From: Stephanodiscus triporus
Taxonomy: Eukaryota; Bacillariophyta; Thalassiosirophyceae; Thalassiosirales; Thalassiosiraceae
Direction of reading: 5' to 3'
Assembly (NCBI GenBank): GCA_036939755.1
Contig: JALLAZ010000256.1
Span: 1-18,479 of the forward strand
DNA length: 18,479 bases
This document shows positions 1 through 9,032 of the stretch, piece by piece. The position numbers were made by a program, and so were the translations under genes. How positions within the stretch are numbered: the stretch's first letter is position 1; each line of letters opens with the position of its first letter. Below the pieces are notes generated by a model, which did not search any database, was not told where the DNA came from, and saw only the letters and a list, made by a program, of their open reading frames with translations.

Positions 1-298
1 AGGACACCATCCCAAAATCAAGAAACATACAATTTCAGATTGAGAACATATAGTCAACCCCTTGTATCATCACTTATGTATCGTAATGTACTTACAATCG
101 AACGAACTCATACACTAAAAAAATGTCACAGCCATCAGCATGAGGCTGCAGGGCGGGCATCACAACCCCCTGTCGTACCTGAACCTGTGCTTCTCATCTT
201 CCTCCAACCTCCAAGCCATCACCATATAATCTATTTATTTTCATTTCGTCACCTTATCGAAGTCATGGACAGATGATAATAACGGAACGAGTCTCCAT
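1..298. other. Upstream flank without a recognised gene
   Basis: This stretch is AT-richer than the gene that follows. It holds only a 78-codon open frame (40-276) with no recognisable domain or targeting signal, which I treat as chance. It presumably contains the promoter and 5' UTR of the gene starting at 299. I see no clear TATA box or other named element. Confidence 0.4.
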
Positions 299-2411
299 AT
301 GATCGGATCCGGCGACGCGGATGCAGCCTCGGCGGCGGCGCCCCAATCCCGACTCCAACACCATCAACAACTTCTACACCGACGACACACCTCGTCGCCG
401 GGACAATGCCAGCGACGCGTCATCTTCCCGATACTGCACGGCGGGCCGCCGCCGTCGCCCTCCCTCCCGGCGCCCTCCTCCTCCGGGCGGGCGACGAAGG
501 AGGAGGGGTTCGTGGATCATCGGGAGGCAGGGAACGGAGACGCGAGCGACATAGCCGCGGACCACCCCGGCCCGTGCCGGGTCCTGCCGCGGGCCTGCTC
601 CCTCGACGGCATCTCGACGCTCCTGCCGAGATTATCCCTTCCGTCGTCGTCCGGCGCGAGCGGGAGCGGGAGCGGTGGGGCAAGCAAGAACTTCGGCGCG
701 GGGGGGAGGGAATCCTCGCGCCCGTCGTCGTCGTCGTCGTCGTCGTCGAGTGATCGTCGCGCGATCGTCGGGCAGTCGCCGCGGTCCGTCCTCGGTCCGG
801 GGGATGCCATCACGCGCCACAGGCCGTATTATTATCCCGCGGCGTCGCCGCCCCCCCCTCCCGTCTGCCCATCGCCGACGCCGTCGGGTCCGCCGCCCTC
901 GATATTGCGCGGCGGCGGTTGCGGCGGGAGGTCGGCGGCGCCGTCGTCGTCGTCGTCGTCGTCGTCGTCGGCCATCGCGCCCTCCTCGCCGCAACCGCCG
1001 ACGCCCGCGCGACTGCTTCCCGACGAGATGCCGACGCTCGCCTCCCCGGCCTCCATCGTCGCGCTTCGATCCTCGCGCGGCGGCGGCGACGACGACGGCG
1101 ACGGATCGGGTCATCGCGACCCGGAATGTCTCTTGTCGGACATTCCGAAGCTTCTGCCGCACCACCGTCCGCCGACGATTAGGAAGAGCCGATCGATCTC
1201 CATCGTCGACGGGAACAACGACGACCGGACGCATCATCGGCCGGATTCCTTCGCGTCGTCGAGCCGGTCGTCCGACCCGTCGTCGTCGTCGCCGTCGCGA
1301 CACGAGTCGTTCGAGTGCCTCGCCGGGAGGAGGAGGCGGGTGTCGTTCGACCCGCACATCACCGTTCACGAGTTCGGCGTTACAAGCTTCGAGAGGAGGG
1401 GAGGAGGGAAGTGGTGGAGCGAGAGGGAGCTCGAGGAGTTCAAGAAGGAGGCGATACAGCGGATACGATCGAGGTGCGCGACGATCGTGCCAACGGGCAC
1501 GGGGAGGTCGCTCGCGGTGCCACCGTCCCTCGCCGGCGGCGGCGGCGCAGCCGGCGGCGGCGGCGCAGCCGGCGGCGCGGGGAACGTCTCGTTCAACCAC
1601 CCGGCGCTCGGCTGCGAGGACGAATACGATCCGAGGGAACTCCCCGCCGCCAGGGACGATGCCATCGTGGGTCACCTTTCCCAGGAGATCAGGAACATCC
1701 TCGTCGTGGACCCGCACGAGGTGTTCCTCTCGTTGTTCAGAAAGTCGCTGAAGCACATGATACCCCACGCCGCTGGTGAGTTTCATGTTCGATGTAATAT
1801 TATCCCGGAGGTGGCGGTGAAAAGGCAGTCGAGATTTCACTCGTTTTCGCGTGCGCCTCTCTCCTTCTCTCTCCCTAATCCTCGCGTGCCATTCTCATCC
1901 CGTCCTTCTTCTTCTTTTTCCCTCGCCAGTCGCGACGGCGCAGTCCACCGAGGAGGCGTTGGTACGAATCGAGGCGGCGCAGAGGGCATTCCCCGTGAAG
2001 GACGGAGGATCCGCGCACGGCTTCGACGTCATAATCGTGGAGGAGAACCTGTCGTCCGGCGGCCCTACCGGTCCCGCGCACCGGCGGGACGATTCGTCCC
2101 AGTCGGCGGGGGACGACTCCGTCCAGCGCAGGTGGAACATGACGTCCGGGTCGTGCCTGTGCTGTCACCTCGCCGAATCCCAGCGGCTGTACGGGAGCGA
2201 GGTCGCCGGCGAGGGGTCGAGGCTGACCCTGATTATCGGCGTATCGGCGCTATTGGACGAGCATCGAGAGAGGCTGGAGAAGGCCGGAGCCGATTGCGTC
2301 TGGGGCAAGCCCCCTCCGGAGATGAATGTGACGCTCCGCAACGACCTGCTCAAGACGCTGATGAAGAAAAGGAGACGCAGAGTAGACTTTAGATTGTTTG
2401 ATGCGGGCTAA
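299..2411 (+). CDS. Low-complexity protein with C-terminal degenerate response-regulator receiver domain
   Basis: Two exons, 299-1775 and 1930-2411, flank a 154-bp intron (GTGAGT to CAG, with a pyrimidine-rich tail). The join is in frame and gives 652 residues. The first 330 or so residues are Ser/Pro/Gly/Arg-rich with poly-Ser tracts and look disordered. Around residues 345-390 is a conserved-looking block, RRVSFDPHITVHEF followed by WWSERELEEFKKEA, of a kind I associate with diatom regulatory proteins. Residues 465-640 resemble a receiver fold: strand ILVVD (Asp471), strand FDVIIVEENL, the Ser of GVSAL, and the Lys of WGKPPPE. At the phospho-acceptor position the usual Asp is Glu530, and about 55 residues are inserted after that strand. 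In receivers Asp phosphorylation drives output; a Glu there suggests a pseudo-receiver fixed in an active-like state (inference). The domain appears only after splicing. The start is the first ATG of the long frame and is not otherwise supported. Confidence 0.72.
723..748 (+). repeat. (TCG)n microsatellite encoding poly-Ser
   Basis: About eight perfect GTC/TCG triplets lie inside the coding region and encode part of a serine run. The trinucleotide unit keeps the frame open if the length changes. Confidence 0.9.
942..970 (+). repeat. (TCG)n microsatellite encoding poly-Ser
   Basis: A second perfect GTC/TCG tract, about nine units long, encodes serines in the disordered half of the same protein. 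Confidence 0.9.
1533..1568 (+). repeat. 18-bp tandem duplication encoding Gly/Ala-rich linker
   Basis: The 18-bp unit CCGGCGGCGGCGGCGCAG occurs twice head to tail (1533-1550 and 1551-1568), followed by a partial third copy. It encodes a Gly/Ala linker just before the receiver-like domain. Confidence 0.9.
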
Positions 2412-2626
2412 GGAAATTTCTTTCACGGGCTCAATTTGCATAGTGCAGTCGTGGTACAACAGCTTAAGAAACTCACATCATGCAAGTAAATAAGTAACAA
2501 CATAAAAGAATAAAAGAATAAATAAGATATTCTGAGGGGTCGTAAACTGCAGTTTCTTTAATCTATGGCGACTTCGGTTGGCTGTGTACAGCGCTAGAGT
2601 TATAGCAAAGCAAGAAAATACGAAGC

Positions 2627-5099
2627 TCAAGCGAACTTTTTACAAAACATCTCATGGTGTCTTTTGAACTCGATGATTGCATTGTTCAACTCGTCCTCCG
2701 GCGGTAGGAACGTGGTGCGGAATCCGATGCGTCCCTCCTTTTGACCAAAGCCACTCGCTGGCACAACGCAAATACCAGTCTCTTCGAGAAGCGAGAGCGC
2801 GTACAATGTATCGGGCGTCTGATTTTGTTTTATGGCCTCATCCAACGCCTTTGGGGGAAGCTCGACTCGCGGGAATGCATACATCGCTCCTTCGCTCGCG
2901 TTGCATGTCATGCCATCGATCGCATTCAATCCTTTCACGAGCTGAAACATTGGGAAATGATCAAGATTAGTGCAGTAACAAGGGATGCACCTGATTTACG
3001 AAGAGTGGATATGATCACTCACAGAGACTGCCCTGCGTTTCAGGCTCTTAAAGATTGCATTCTCCTCCTTCGCGAAGAGTTCATAACTCTCTTGATTGGG
3101 CAGGGGCGGTCGAACCATTAGACTCATCATCATCTGCCCGGACACCCCCGAGCACAGCCCTGAACTGGCGAGCTTGTAGAGCTGCGTGTGAACGTATGGA
3201 TCGATATTATGCAATTCCATGGATCCCCCGCGTCGTCCGCATTCTCCAATCAAACCTTTCGATGTCGAGTGGAAGCTGATCAATTGGAGATTTTCACAGC
3301 CAGGCGTCTCGATAGCAACTTTCGGGGAAGCGAGAAACGATTCGGTGAGAACGAGGTGGCACATTCAAACATTCGGTCGCCTCCATGACGGTTTGCTTTC
3401 GCACCTTTCCTCGCCGAGAAGAATTCTTTTTTGTCGTCGTATATATTTTTCTGGTGAAGGGTGAAATCAAGAAAAGATACATTGGGCGGCGATAGACAAA
3501 GGACGGCATCGAAAAATGCTGAGCCGGATTTACCTGGTAAACTTCGTCTGCGAGGAGAACTATATCATACTTCGCACAGAATTTGCATATTATTTCTAGT
3601 TCTTTTCGGGATAGAACTTGTCCAGTGGGATTGCCAGGGTTGATAAGCGTGAAAGCCCTGATTTCGAGACCATCCCTTTCGACCGCAGCAGTCCTCCTCA
3701 ATTCAAGCTCTCGATCGGTTATTGCCCACCCTTTCTCCTCGTCTGGCATATCGAATTTGGCATTCGAGATGAGTCGTTTGAATACCACATGCGATGTCTG
3801 AAATTAGTTGTAGTGAATCACTCACCGAGATAGTATCCCACTTGTCTCGCTCCCAATCTAGATATAATGGCTGAGTAAATTGGCTGTCAAGGAATAGAGA
3901 CGGATGAGATAGGCTATGCACGATGAGAAATACATGAATCAAAATTGATATTCGTACTTACATACTGAGGTATTGGTATCATCACAGCATCTCGATTATT
4001 TCCAATCAATCCAGTCAACACGTGCTCGATTGCCGAAGAAGCACCATTCGTCAAAAAGATATCGCTCGAAGAAGAAACGTGGCCATCCCTCGCGGTGATA
4101 AAGTTAGCAACATCATCTCTGAATTCGCTTATTCCCTGAGAATTGGTATATGCGCCAGTCCCCGCCGGGCCTATGGCCGCCCTCATCTCGAGAGCGCGTT
4201 CGATCACATCGGAGGGGAACGCAGATGCGACGTTAGGATTGCCGATTCCGAATTCGTCGGGCAGATCGCAAAGGGCGAGCACCTGGCGGTAGTAGGTGAT
4301 GGGCTTTTGCCCCACCGCGTGGGGATTACCTATGTTGGTGTATATTATTTTCCTCCCCTCGGCGGCCACTTCATCGCGCAGATGGAGAGAATGGGCAATC
4401 TGGTTAGAGAAAACGATACGATGGACCAAGAGGAACTTCTATTCGAAAGTTCGGCGACAATTTTCAAAACTCACTCGCATCTGCCCTGATCACGACCTCT
4501 CCCCTCACAGCATACTGCATGCGCCTTAAATTTTGGGACATGGTGTGCTTGTTCCACGAACGCTGAGTATCGACGGGTTCCGAGACCGATCCGATGCTTG
4601 CGTGATAGTGCTTCGAGGCGAACGTGTTCATGGTGCTCGGGTCGACCTTCGTGGCCTTGATGAGCCACGCCTGGAACTCCTGAAAGTTGATGTCCCCCCT
4701 TTCCGACGCCGCGCTCATCACCTCCTTCCTCGCCGCAGGGTTGACGTCCGACTCGCGAACGTTCTCGAGGAAGAACCTGATCTCCTGCCACGAGATCCGG
4801 CCGGAGGAATTCGTGTCGATGAGCTGGAATAGCGTGTGACAGCCCCGGCCGGTCGCTACGTACCCGTCCCAGCATTCCTGCTGCAGCTTCGCGATGATTG
4901 GTGTCATCGTGCTGGCATCGCCAAGGCGTGAGTAGATGAATTCCGACCCCGCCTTCTTGGGCGAATAATATCGCTCTTGTTGGCGCTGTTGGGACGGCGG
5001 GCGGTGGGCGGCGATCGAGCCCACGGCGGGCGGCAGTCTGCCGCCCCTTACGGATACCTGCCGCCCAAACTTGGTTGAGAGCCGACGATATTGAAGCAT
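2627..5099 (-). CDS. EF-hand-containing alanine aminotransferase, probably mitochondrial
   Basis: A PLP enzyme interconverting alanine + 2-oxoglutarate and pyruvate + glutamate. I assemble seven exons: 5099-4479, 4399-3962, 3883-3826, 3742-3534, 3450-3405, 3318-3023 and 2941-2627. Introns 2-6 are 78, 83, 83, 86 and 81 bp with GT(A/G)A-CAG/AAG ends, and the sum is exactly in frame (660 residues). Residues 1-50 are Arg/Gln/Ser-rich with almost no acid, like a mitochondrial presequence. Residues 95-106 (DTNSSGRISWQE) form a canonical EF-hand loop; a partner loop at 130-141 lacks the first Asp. The aminotransferase starts at QYAVRGEVVIRA and carries NIGNP, PQYPIYSAI, INPGNPTGQ, ADEVYQ and the PLP lysine in FHSTSKG (Lys478), ending in SGFGQKEGRIGFRTTFLPP. 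Usual family length is about 480-500, so the EF-hand part is extra. Intron 1 is uncertain: the strongest donor (GTGAGT at 4474) would shift frame, so I used a GC donor at 4478. The gene is convergent with the gene at 299-2411. Confidence 0.88.
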
Positions 5100-5645
5100 G
5101 TCGAAAAGTGCCGCGCTACTGGGATTTTTTATTGTGACGTCTAAAAATTATGTGCCACTTAACACATGTGTCAAAAGAGAGAGAGGGTACTTCAAGGTCC
5201 TCTCCACGTAGGAATTAATATCAGTTAGATTTGTACATGAGTAACAACAGTTCGCCGCACGCATCGCAAGCGCAGCCAACAATGATGAAGCTTGACGTGA
5301 GCACCAGCGATTTTCAATTTCGCCCTTGGCAGGTCTCAAAAAGTGGTGAAGAATAATCGCGGAGGCCCAGGATTTGCTAGGTAAATAGGTAATTCTTACA
5401 TATCTCTAGAGAGGATTAGTTCTACTTCCTAGTGCGGCCACTCTTAAAAGGTTTTATCAATGTGTTCTTCCCCCAATCATTCTTGCACTTAAAAAGCTAC
5501 CATCGTGGTCTCGCTCTCGGCTTTGAAAAATTGTCCTTACAGTGTTATGTCTAATATCCTCATAAGTAGGTTTCTTCATATTCAACTGCGACGTAGATAT
5601 GGATATGCTGTCGTTTGATGCGGTTAAACCATCTCGATCCAAACC
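5100..5645. other. Intergenic region: aminotransferase promoter side and 3' flank of the 5646-6302 gene
   Basis: No convincing gene. Open frames here are short (63 and 61 codons) and show no family resemblance. The part next to 5100 should hold the aminotransferase promoter; two TGACGT hexamers lie at 5135-5140 and 5293-5298. The part next to 5645 should hold the 3' UTR of the plastid gene. No repeats or RNA genes were seen. Confidence 0.5.
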
Positions 5646-6302
5646 TCAATCTTTCCCGGAGATCGACTCCATGAAATTTCGTAAGCCGTCCAAATCCTCA
5701 TCCTGACTGGAACATAACCCCCGACACTTCCCCTCGTCCACGACCGTTGGTGTATACTGCATTTTTGGCAGTTCCACAGTGGACAACTCCTCGACGATGG
5801 CATCCCTCGAATTGAAAGCAACGACAATGCTAAAAAGGAAGCCCAGAATGCCTATCGCTGCCGCGGGAACGAGTAGGGCCAGATTTCCATCGGCGGGAAT
5901 TTCCCCAAACAGGGGAACCTGGACCGTGGGAACGTTCGCGGGCGTGGGTTCGTCGATGCGGGTCAGGCTGGCGATGAGCGGGTCCACGCCTCTCGCGGGA
6001 GCGCCGGCGGGTGTCGTCTGCTGCTCTGATCCTCGCGGCGGCACCAGTCCCTGTCGAAACTGCTCTTCCATCAGCACCCGATTCATCATTTCTTCCTCCG
6101 ATGACAGGCCGAGCGCGGTGGTGGTGGTGCCGACGGAGGGGCGGCGACGGGCGACGGCGCAATCGCGGCGCATCGGCGTGACGTGCCTCTTCATTTGAAT
6201 GGTGGGAGCAGCTCGAAATGCACTCGTAGGAGCGCCGAGCGCACCCAACGAGACAATCGCCGCGCAGAGACGCAGAAGGCTTGGCATAAAGGCCATAATC
6301 AT
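5646..6302 (-). CDS. Plastid-targeted single-pass membrane protein, function unknown
   Basis: A single uninterrupted frame of 218 residues. The N-terminus is a bipartite plastid signal: a hydrophobic signal peptide at about 5-26, then a cleavage context GAPTSAFR with the diagnostic Phe29, followed by a basic Ser/Thr/Arg-rich transit region (about 30-62). The mature part has a Pro/Thr-rich stretch and one strong transmembrane helix (about 140-163, NLALLVPAAAIGILGFLFSI), followed by an acidic tail with two close cysteines (Cys193, Cys197). This layout resembles small nucleus-encoded thylakoid or envelope proteins, but I recognise no family. Three Met codons lie within the first six residues, so the exact start is open. 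It is divergent from EMC10 across a 265-bp gap. Plastid import is well supported by the motif; the sub-compartment is inference. Confidence 0.8.
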   Translation of the reverse strand: MIMAFMPSLLRLCAAIVSLGALGAPTSAFRAAPTIQMKRHVTPMRRDCAVARRRPSVGTTTTALGLSSEEEMMNRVLMEEQFRQGLVPPRGSEQQTTPAGAPARGVDPLIASLTRIDEPTPANVPTVQVPLFGEIPADGNLALLVPAAAIGILGFLFSIVVAFNSRDAIVEELSTVELPKMQYTPTVVDEGKCRGLCSSQDEDLDGLRNFMESISGKD

Positions 6303-6567
6303 CGTTGGTATGGTATCTGTGGAGAGAGAGACAAGGGAAAGGTGAAGTGTGCGGGGTGCGCGCGGTGCGGAAGGTAAAGAGTGAAGGTAAGGTGTAAAGT
6401 CTCCCCTGGTAATGTATGTACGAATGTAGGAGTGAATATTTTTTTGTGGGTGACGCTCATCGCGACCTCGACGAAGCTACCTACTACTTAAGTAGATACT
6501 AGATGATACAGTACGATACTTCTTTCCTCAAGCGTGGCCCGAGCCCCGACCGCCGCCAACCGCCAAG
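6303..6567. promoter_or_regulatory. Shared divergent promoter region
   Basis: This 265-bp gap separates two divergently oriented starts (the plastid membrane protein on - and EMC10 on +), so both promoters must lie here or overlap the genes. It contains purine-rich GAGAGAGAGA-type and GGTGAAGTG-like runs at 6320-6390. No TATA box is obvious. Confidence 0.4.
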
Positions 6568-7521
6568 ATGAAGTCCCCAACAGCACTCCTCGGTGCCTTC
6601 CCCCTATTCTTGGGAGGCGTCCTCGCTGCGTCATCCGAAGTTGGCAAATCCTATCATATTTATCACAAACTCGGCAACGAATCAACAATGACGTCGCGAG
6701 GCACGATAATAATCGCCCCAACGGACGCGGAAGTTGGCCTGGTCGCAACCTTTCATCCAGACAATTCCGCCCAATTGGATACGGTTTCATTTGATGCCAT
6801 GGTGGATAGCGGCGCGCTCTACACGGTCGTAGTTTTGGAAGGGGGGGGCGAGAAGATGCCATCCGTATCCTCCTACCCGCCGTCGAAAAACACACATCAC
6901 GTTTCCGCGTCGGTGCCGGGCTGCTCGATCCGTCGTTCCAATCTCAGGGAGGAAATCGGGCTTTCCATCGGCCCCACGGGCAAGCTGCTGGGGGTTTCCT
7001 ATCGGCCCGTGATCTCTCCGTTGGCGCCGAAGACTTGTCAACAAATAATGCCACTCTCCGAGAAGCCCGAGACGATATTCGGTAGGAAGGGAGAGGGCGA
7101 AGGAGACATAGGCTCCATGCCCTTCAAAACCACGGTGTACTTCGACTCTCACAAACCCATGATGGCGATCCCCACCGTCCTGCCCCAAACGCGCCCTCCT
7201 CCCGGGTTGAAATGGTACCGTCGAAACTCGAAGAACAATCCCAGCCCGCCGCTCGGGGCTGAGGGCGGGGGGATCCCGGGCGTGGACGACGAACCCCCCG
7301 GCTCGTTCAAATCAACGTGGCTGTACAAGTACTGGTACATCCTCGTGCCCATGGCGATCGTGTCCCTGTTCGGCGGGGGCGGCGTGGAAGAAGAAGAAGT
7401 GAAGACACAACAGACTGCTCCGTCCGGCGGCGCGACCGCTCCCGCGGGTGGCGTTCCTGCTGTGACTGCGGGAGGCGTTGCCACTGGAAGTGCCAAACAG
7501 AGAAGGGGAAAAAGAGATTGA
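6568..7521 (+). CDS. EMC10: ER membrane protein complex subunit 10
   Basis: A single-exon gene of 317 residues. EMC10 is a subunit of the EMC, which inserts tail-anchored and multipass proteins into the ER membrane. A signal peptide (about 1-21, ending LAASSE) is followed by a luminal beta-rich domain. Family-like features are the AVPGCSIRRSNL-type segment (here SVPGCSIRRSNLREEIGL), PTGKLLGVSY, and the TTVYFDSHKPMMAIP strand. A Pro-rich linker leads to SFKSTWLYKYWYILVPMAIV, which is the membrane helix (about 253-272), and a Gly/Ala-rich basic cytosolic tail. Signal peptide, luminal domain, aromatic KYWYI-type membrane entry and Gly-rich tail match the EMC10 family order. The start ATG lies in a CAAG-ATG context and directly opens the signal peptide. 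Length is slightly above the roughly 260 residues of animal EMC10, because of linkers. Confidence 0.87.
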   Translation: MKSPTALLGAFPLFLGGVLAASSEVGKSYHIYHKLGNESTMTSRGTIIIAPTDAEVGLVATFHPDNSAQLDTVSFDAMVDSGALYTVVVLEGGGEKMPSVSSYPPSKNTHHVSASVPGCSIRRSNLREEIGLSIGPTGKLLGVSYRPVISPLAPKTCQQIMPLSEKPETIFGRKGEGEGDIGSMPFKTTVYFDSHKPMMAIPTVLPQTRPPPGLKWYRRNSKNNPSPPLGAEGGGIPGVDDEPPGSFKSTWLYKYWYILVPMAIVSLFGGGGVEEEEVKTQQTAPSGGATAPAGGVPAVTAGGVATGSAKQRRGKRD

Positions 7522-7820
7522 TGAAACAAAGAAATATCAAGGATAATCTAAATAATCATTTTTATGTACCATCCGCCATACGTGGATTAATCTCATCCGC
7601 TTGCTGAAAACCGCTGATAAATATTCTGCTCTGCTCATCTTTTCTTACTACTGGTGAGCTTAATCCTCAATTATAGGGGAGCGGCCTCGCTCCTACCTCC
7701 TCCCAAAATGTGGTCCGTTGGGTCGAACAGCATAATAGTGCGACGAGATACTTCCTTCTCTTCCTTAGACGTCTCAACAGGCTCGACCTTCGTCAACGAG
7801 AAATGATGATGAAAACTCTG

Positions 7821-8777
7821 TCATTTATTCAACTCCTTCGCTCTCTCCACTGCCTTCTTGGCGGCCTCGGCCGCGCGCTCCGTCAATTTGTATTCCTTAT
7901 TGGCGTCCACGGCCTTGTCGATGCTCGTCTCGAGAACCTCCCCCACCGCCCCCAGCGCCTGCTTCCCCCCCTCGAGCAAATCTATCTCGTCGGCCAATTT
8001 CTGGATCTGTTTCGTCGTTTTAGACACGGTCTCCTCGATGCTCTTGAACGCCTCGGCGCTCTCTGAGTCGGAATTCTTCAATTCGCCGATGGACCTATCC
8101 AGGCTCTCCGACAGCTTGCCGAGGATGGCGTACTTGGAATCGAGCTTGGCGATCCAGTTGACCGTGTTGAGCGACGCCCTGCTTAGGGCCTGCACCAGTT
8201 CGTGCAATTCGCCGAGGTCGTCCTTTTTGGAGACGTAGTTGACCGCCGCGGCGGCCACGACCGCAAGCATGGGCGACGCGCCCAGCGCGAGGGCGAGGCC
8301 CCCCGCCAGCACTCCAGACGCGAACTCGACGTTCTCCCTGTTGACGGGGATGATCGCCCCCCCCGTCGAGGAAGCCGAGGGGGCCGCCGTCGCCTCCGCT
8401 TTCGGCGGGACGGGCGGGACTGGCGTCCTCGGTTCGACCTGGGAGGTGGCGGATACGGATGCGGATGCCTCGGCGCCCCTGTCGCTCGCGTTCTTCATGG
8501 CCACCATGACGGCCTCGGCCTTCTGCTCCGCGACCTTCTTAAGCTCCTCGGCCTTGCGCTTGGCCTCCTCGGCCCTCGCGCGCAGCTCCGCGGCCTTTTC
8601 GGTCGCGGTGGGCTCCGCCCGGAGGACGGCGGTCGACGATCGGTCGCGGGCGGATCGCCCGCTCGTCGTCGTTGTTACCGCGAGGGCGTTCGGGGCGAAG
8701 CTCGACGCGCGTTGCGAGTGCCCGGCGAAACAAAGCAGGTAGATTGCCGCCGCGAAGGCTGCTCGATGAACGGCCAT
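7821..8777 (-). CDS. Plastid-targeted coiled-coil protein with a hydrophobic segment, function unknown
   Basis: A single-exon frame of 318 residues. It opens with a signal peptide (about 5-23) and the near-ideal plastid motif RASSFAPN (Phe27), followed by a Thr/Ser/Arg-rich transit region. The mature protein has an Ala/Lys/Glu helix (about 55-98) predicted to be a coiled coil, a Pro/Ala/Ser linker, a long hydrophobic block (about 152-182, Gly/Ala/Leu-rich) that could be one or two membrane helices, and a second heptad-like helical region (about 186-318, with ESLDRSIGELK and EETVSKTTKQIQKLADE) ending in lysines. I recognise no family; the shape suggests a membrane-attached structural or scaffold protein. 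It is divergent from the gene at 9033 and convergent with EMC10, with about 300 bp between stop codons that hold nothing recognisable. Targeting is confident; role unknown. Confidence 0.82.
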   Translation of the reverse strand: MAVHRAAFAAAIYLLCFAGHSQRASSFAPNALAVTTTTSGRSARDRSSTAVLRAEPTATEKAAELRARAEEAKRKAEELKKVAEQKAEAVMVAMKNASDRGAEASASVSATSQVEPRTPVPPVPPKAEATAAPSASSTGGAIIPVNRENVEFASGVLAGGLALALGASPMLAVVAAAAVNYVSKKDDLGELHELVQALSRASLNTVNWIAKLDSKYAILGKLSESLDRSIGELKNSDSESAEAFKSIEETVSKTTKQIQKLADEIDLLEGGKQALGAVGEVLETSIDKAVDANKEYKLTERAAEAAKKAVERAKELNK

Positions 8778-9032
8778 GATGTGTTGCTAAGACAAAGAGC
8801 CTAAAAAAAAAATTGTGTTCGGTGATATGAAGAGTGTAGTGGCGTGGGGCAAGCAAGGTTGGTCCCATCCGACGAGGGGATGGAGGGAGGAGGGAGGAGT
8901 TCGACAATTATGATGATGTTACTCTCTATTGTCAGTACTATTCCTACGTCATCCAGGATCTTCCTCAGCAACCTCAACACTCAACACCCCCTTTTGTCTG
9001 GTGTTGAATTGGATAGGCACGATATCTAAGCA
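8778..9032. promoter_or_regulatory. Shared divergent promoter region
   Basis: This 255-bp gap separates the divergent starts at 8777 (-) and 9033 (+). It contains an A-run (8804-8812) and a GGAGGGAGGAGGGAGGAG purine tract (8883-8900). Promoter function is inferred from gene orientation only. Confidence 0.4.

Noticed and set aside
675..1751. 358-codon + strand frame made largely of Arg runs
   Set aside because: It arises from TCG/CGG repeats read in another frame and has no domain.
632..1840. Long open frame (402 codons) on the - strand opposite the first gene
   Set aside because: It is rich in Arg and simple repeats, as expected from the complement of GC-rich poly-Ser/Pro codons. The + strand carries the intron and receiver-like domain, so this is a shadow.
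5135..5298. Two TGACGT hexamers upstream of the aminotransferase, like the CO2/cAMP-responsive elements known from diatoms
   Set aside because: A given hexamer is expected several times by chance in a window of this size on two strands, and similar copies occur elsewhere. Too weak to call regulatory.
8202..8804. 200-codon + strand frame opposite the plastid coiled-coil gene
   Set aside because: Gly/Arg-rich shadow of a GC-rich gene with a clear targeting signal on the - strand.
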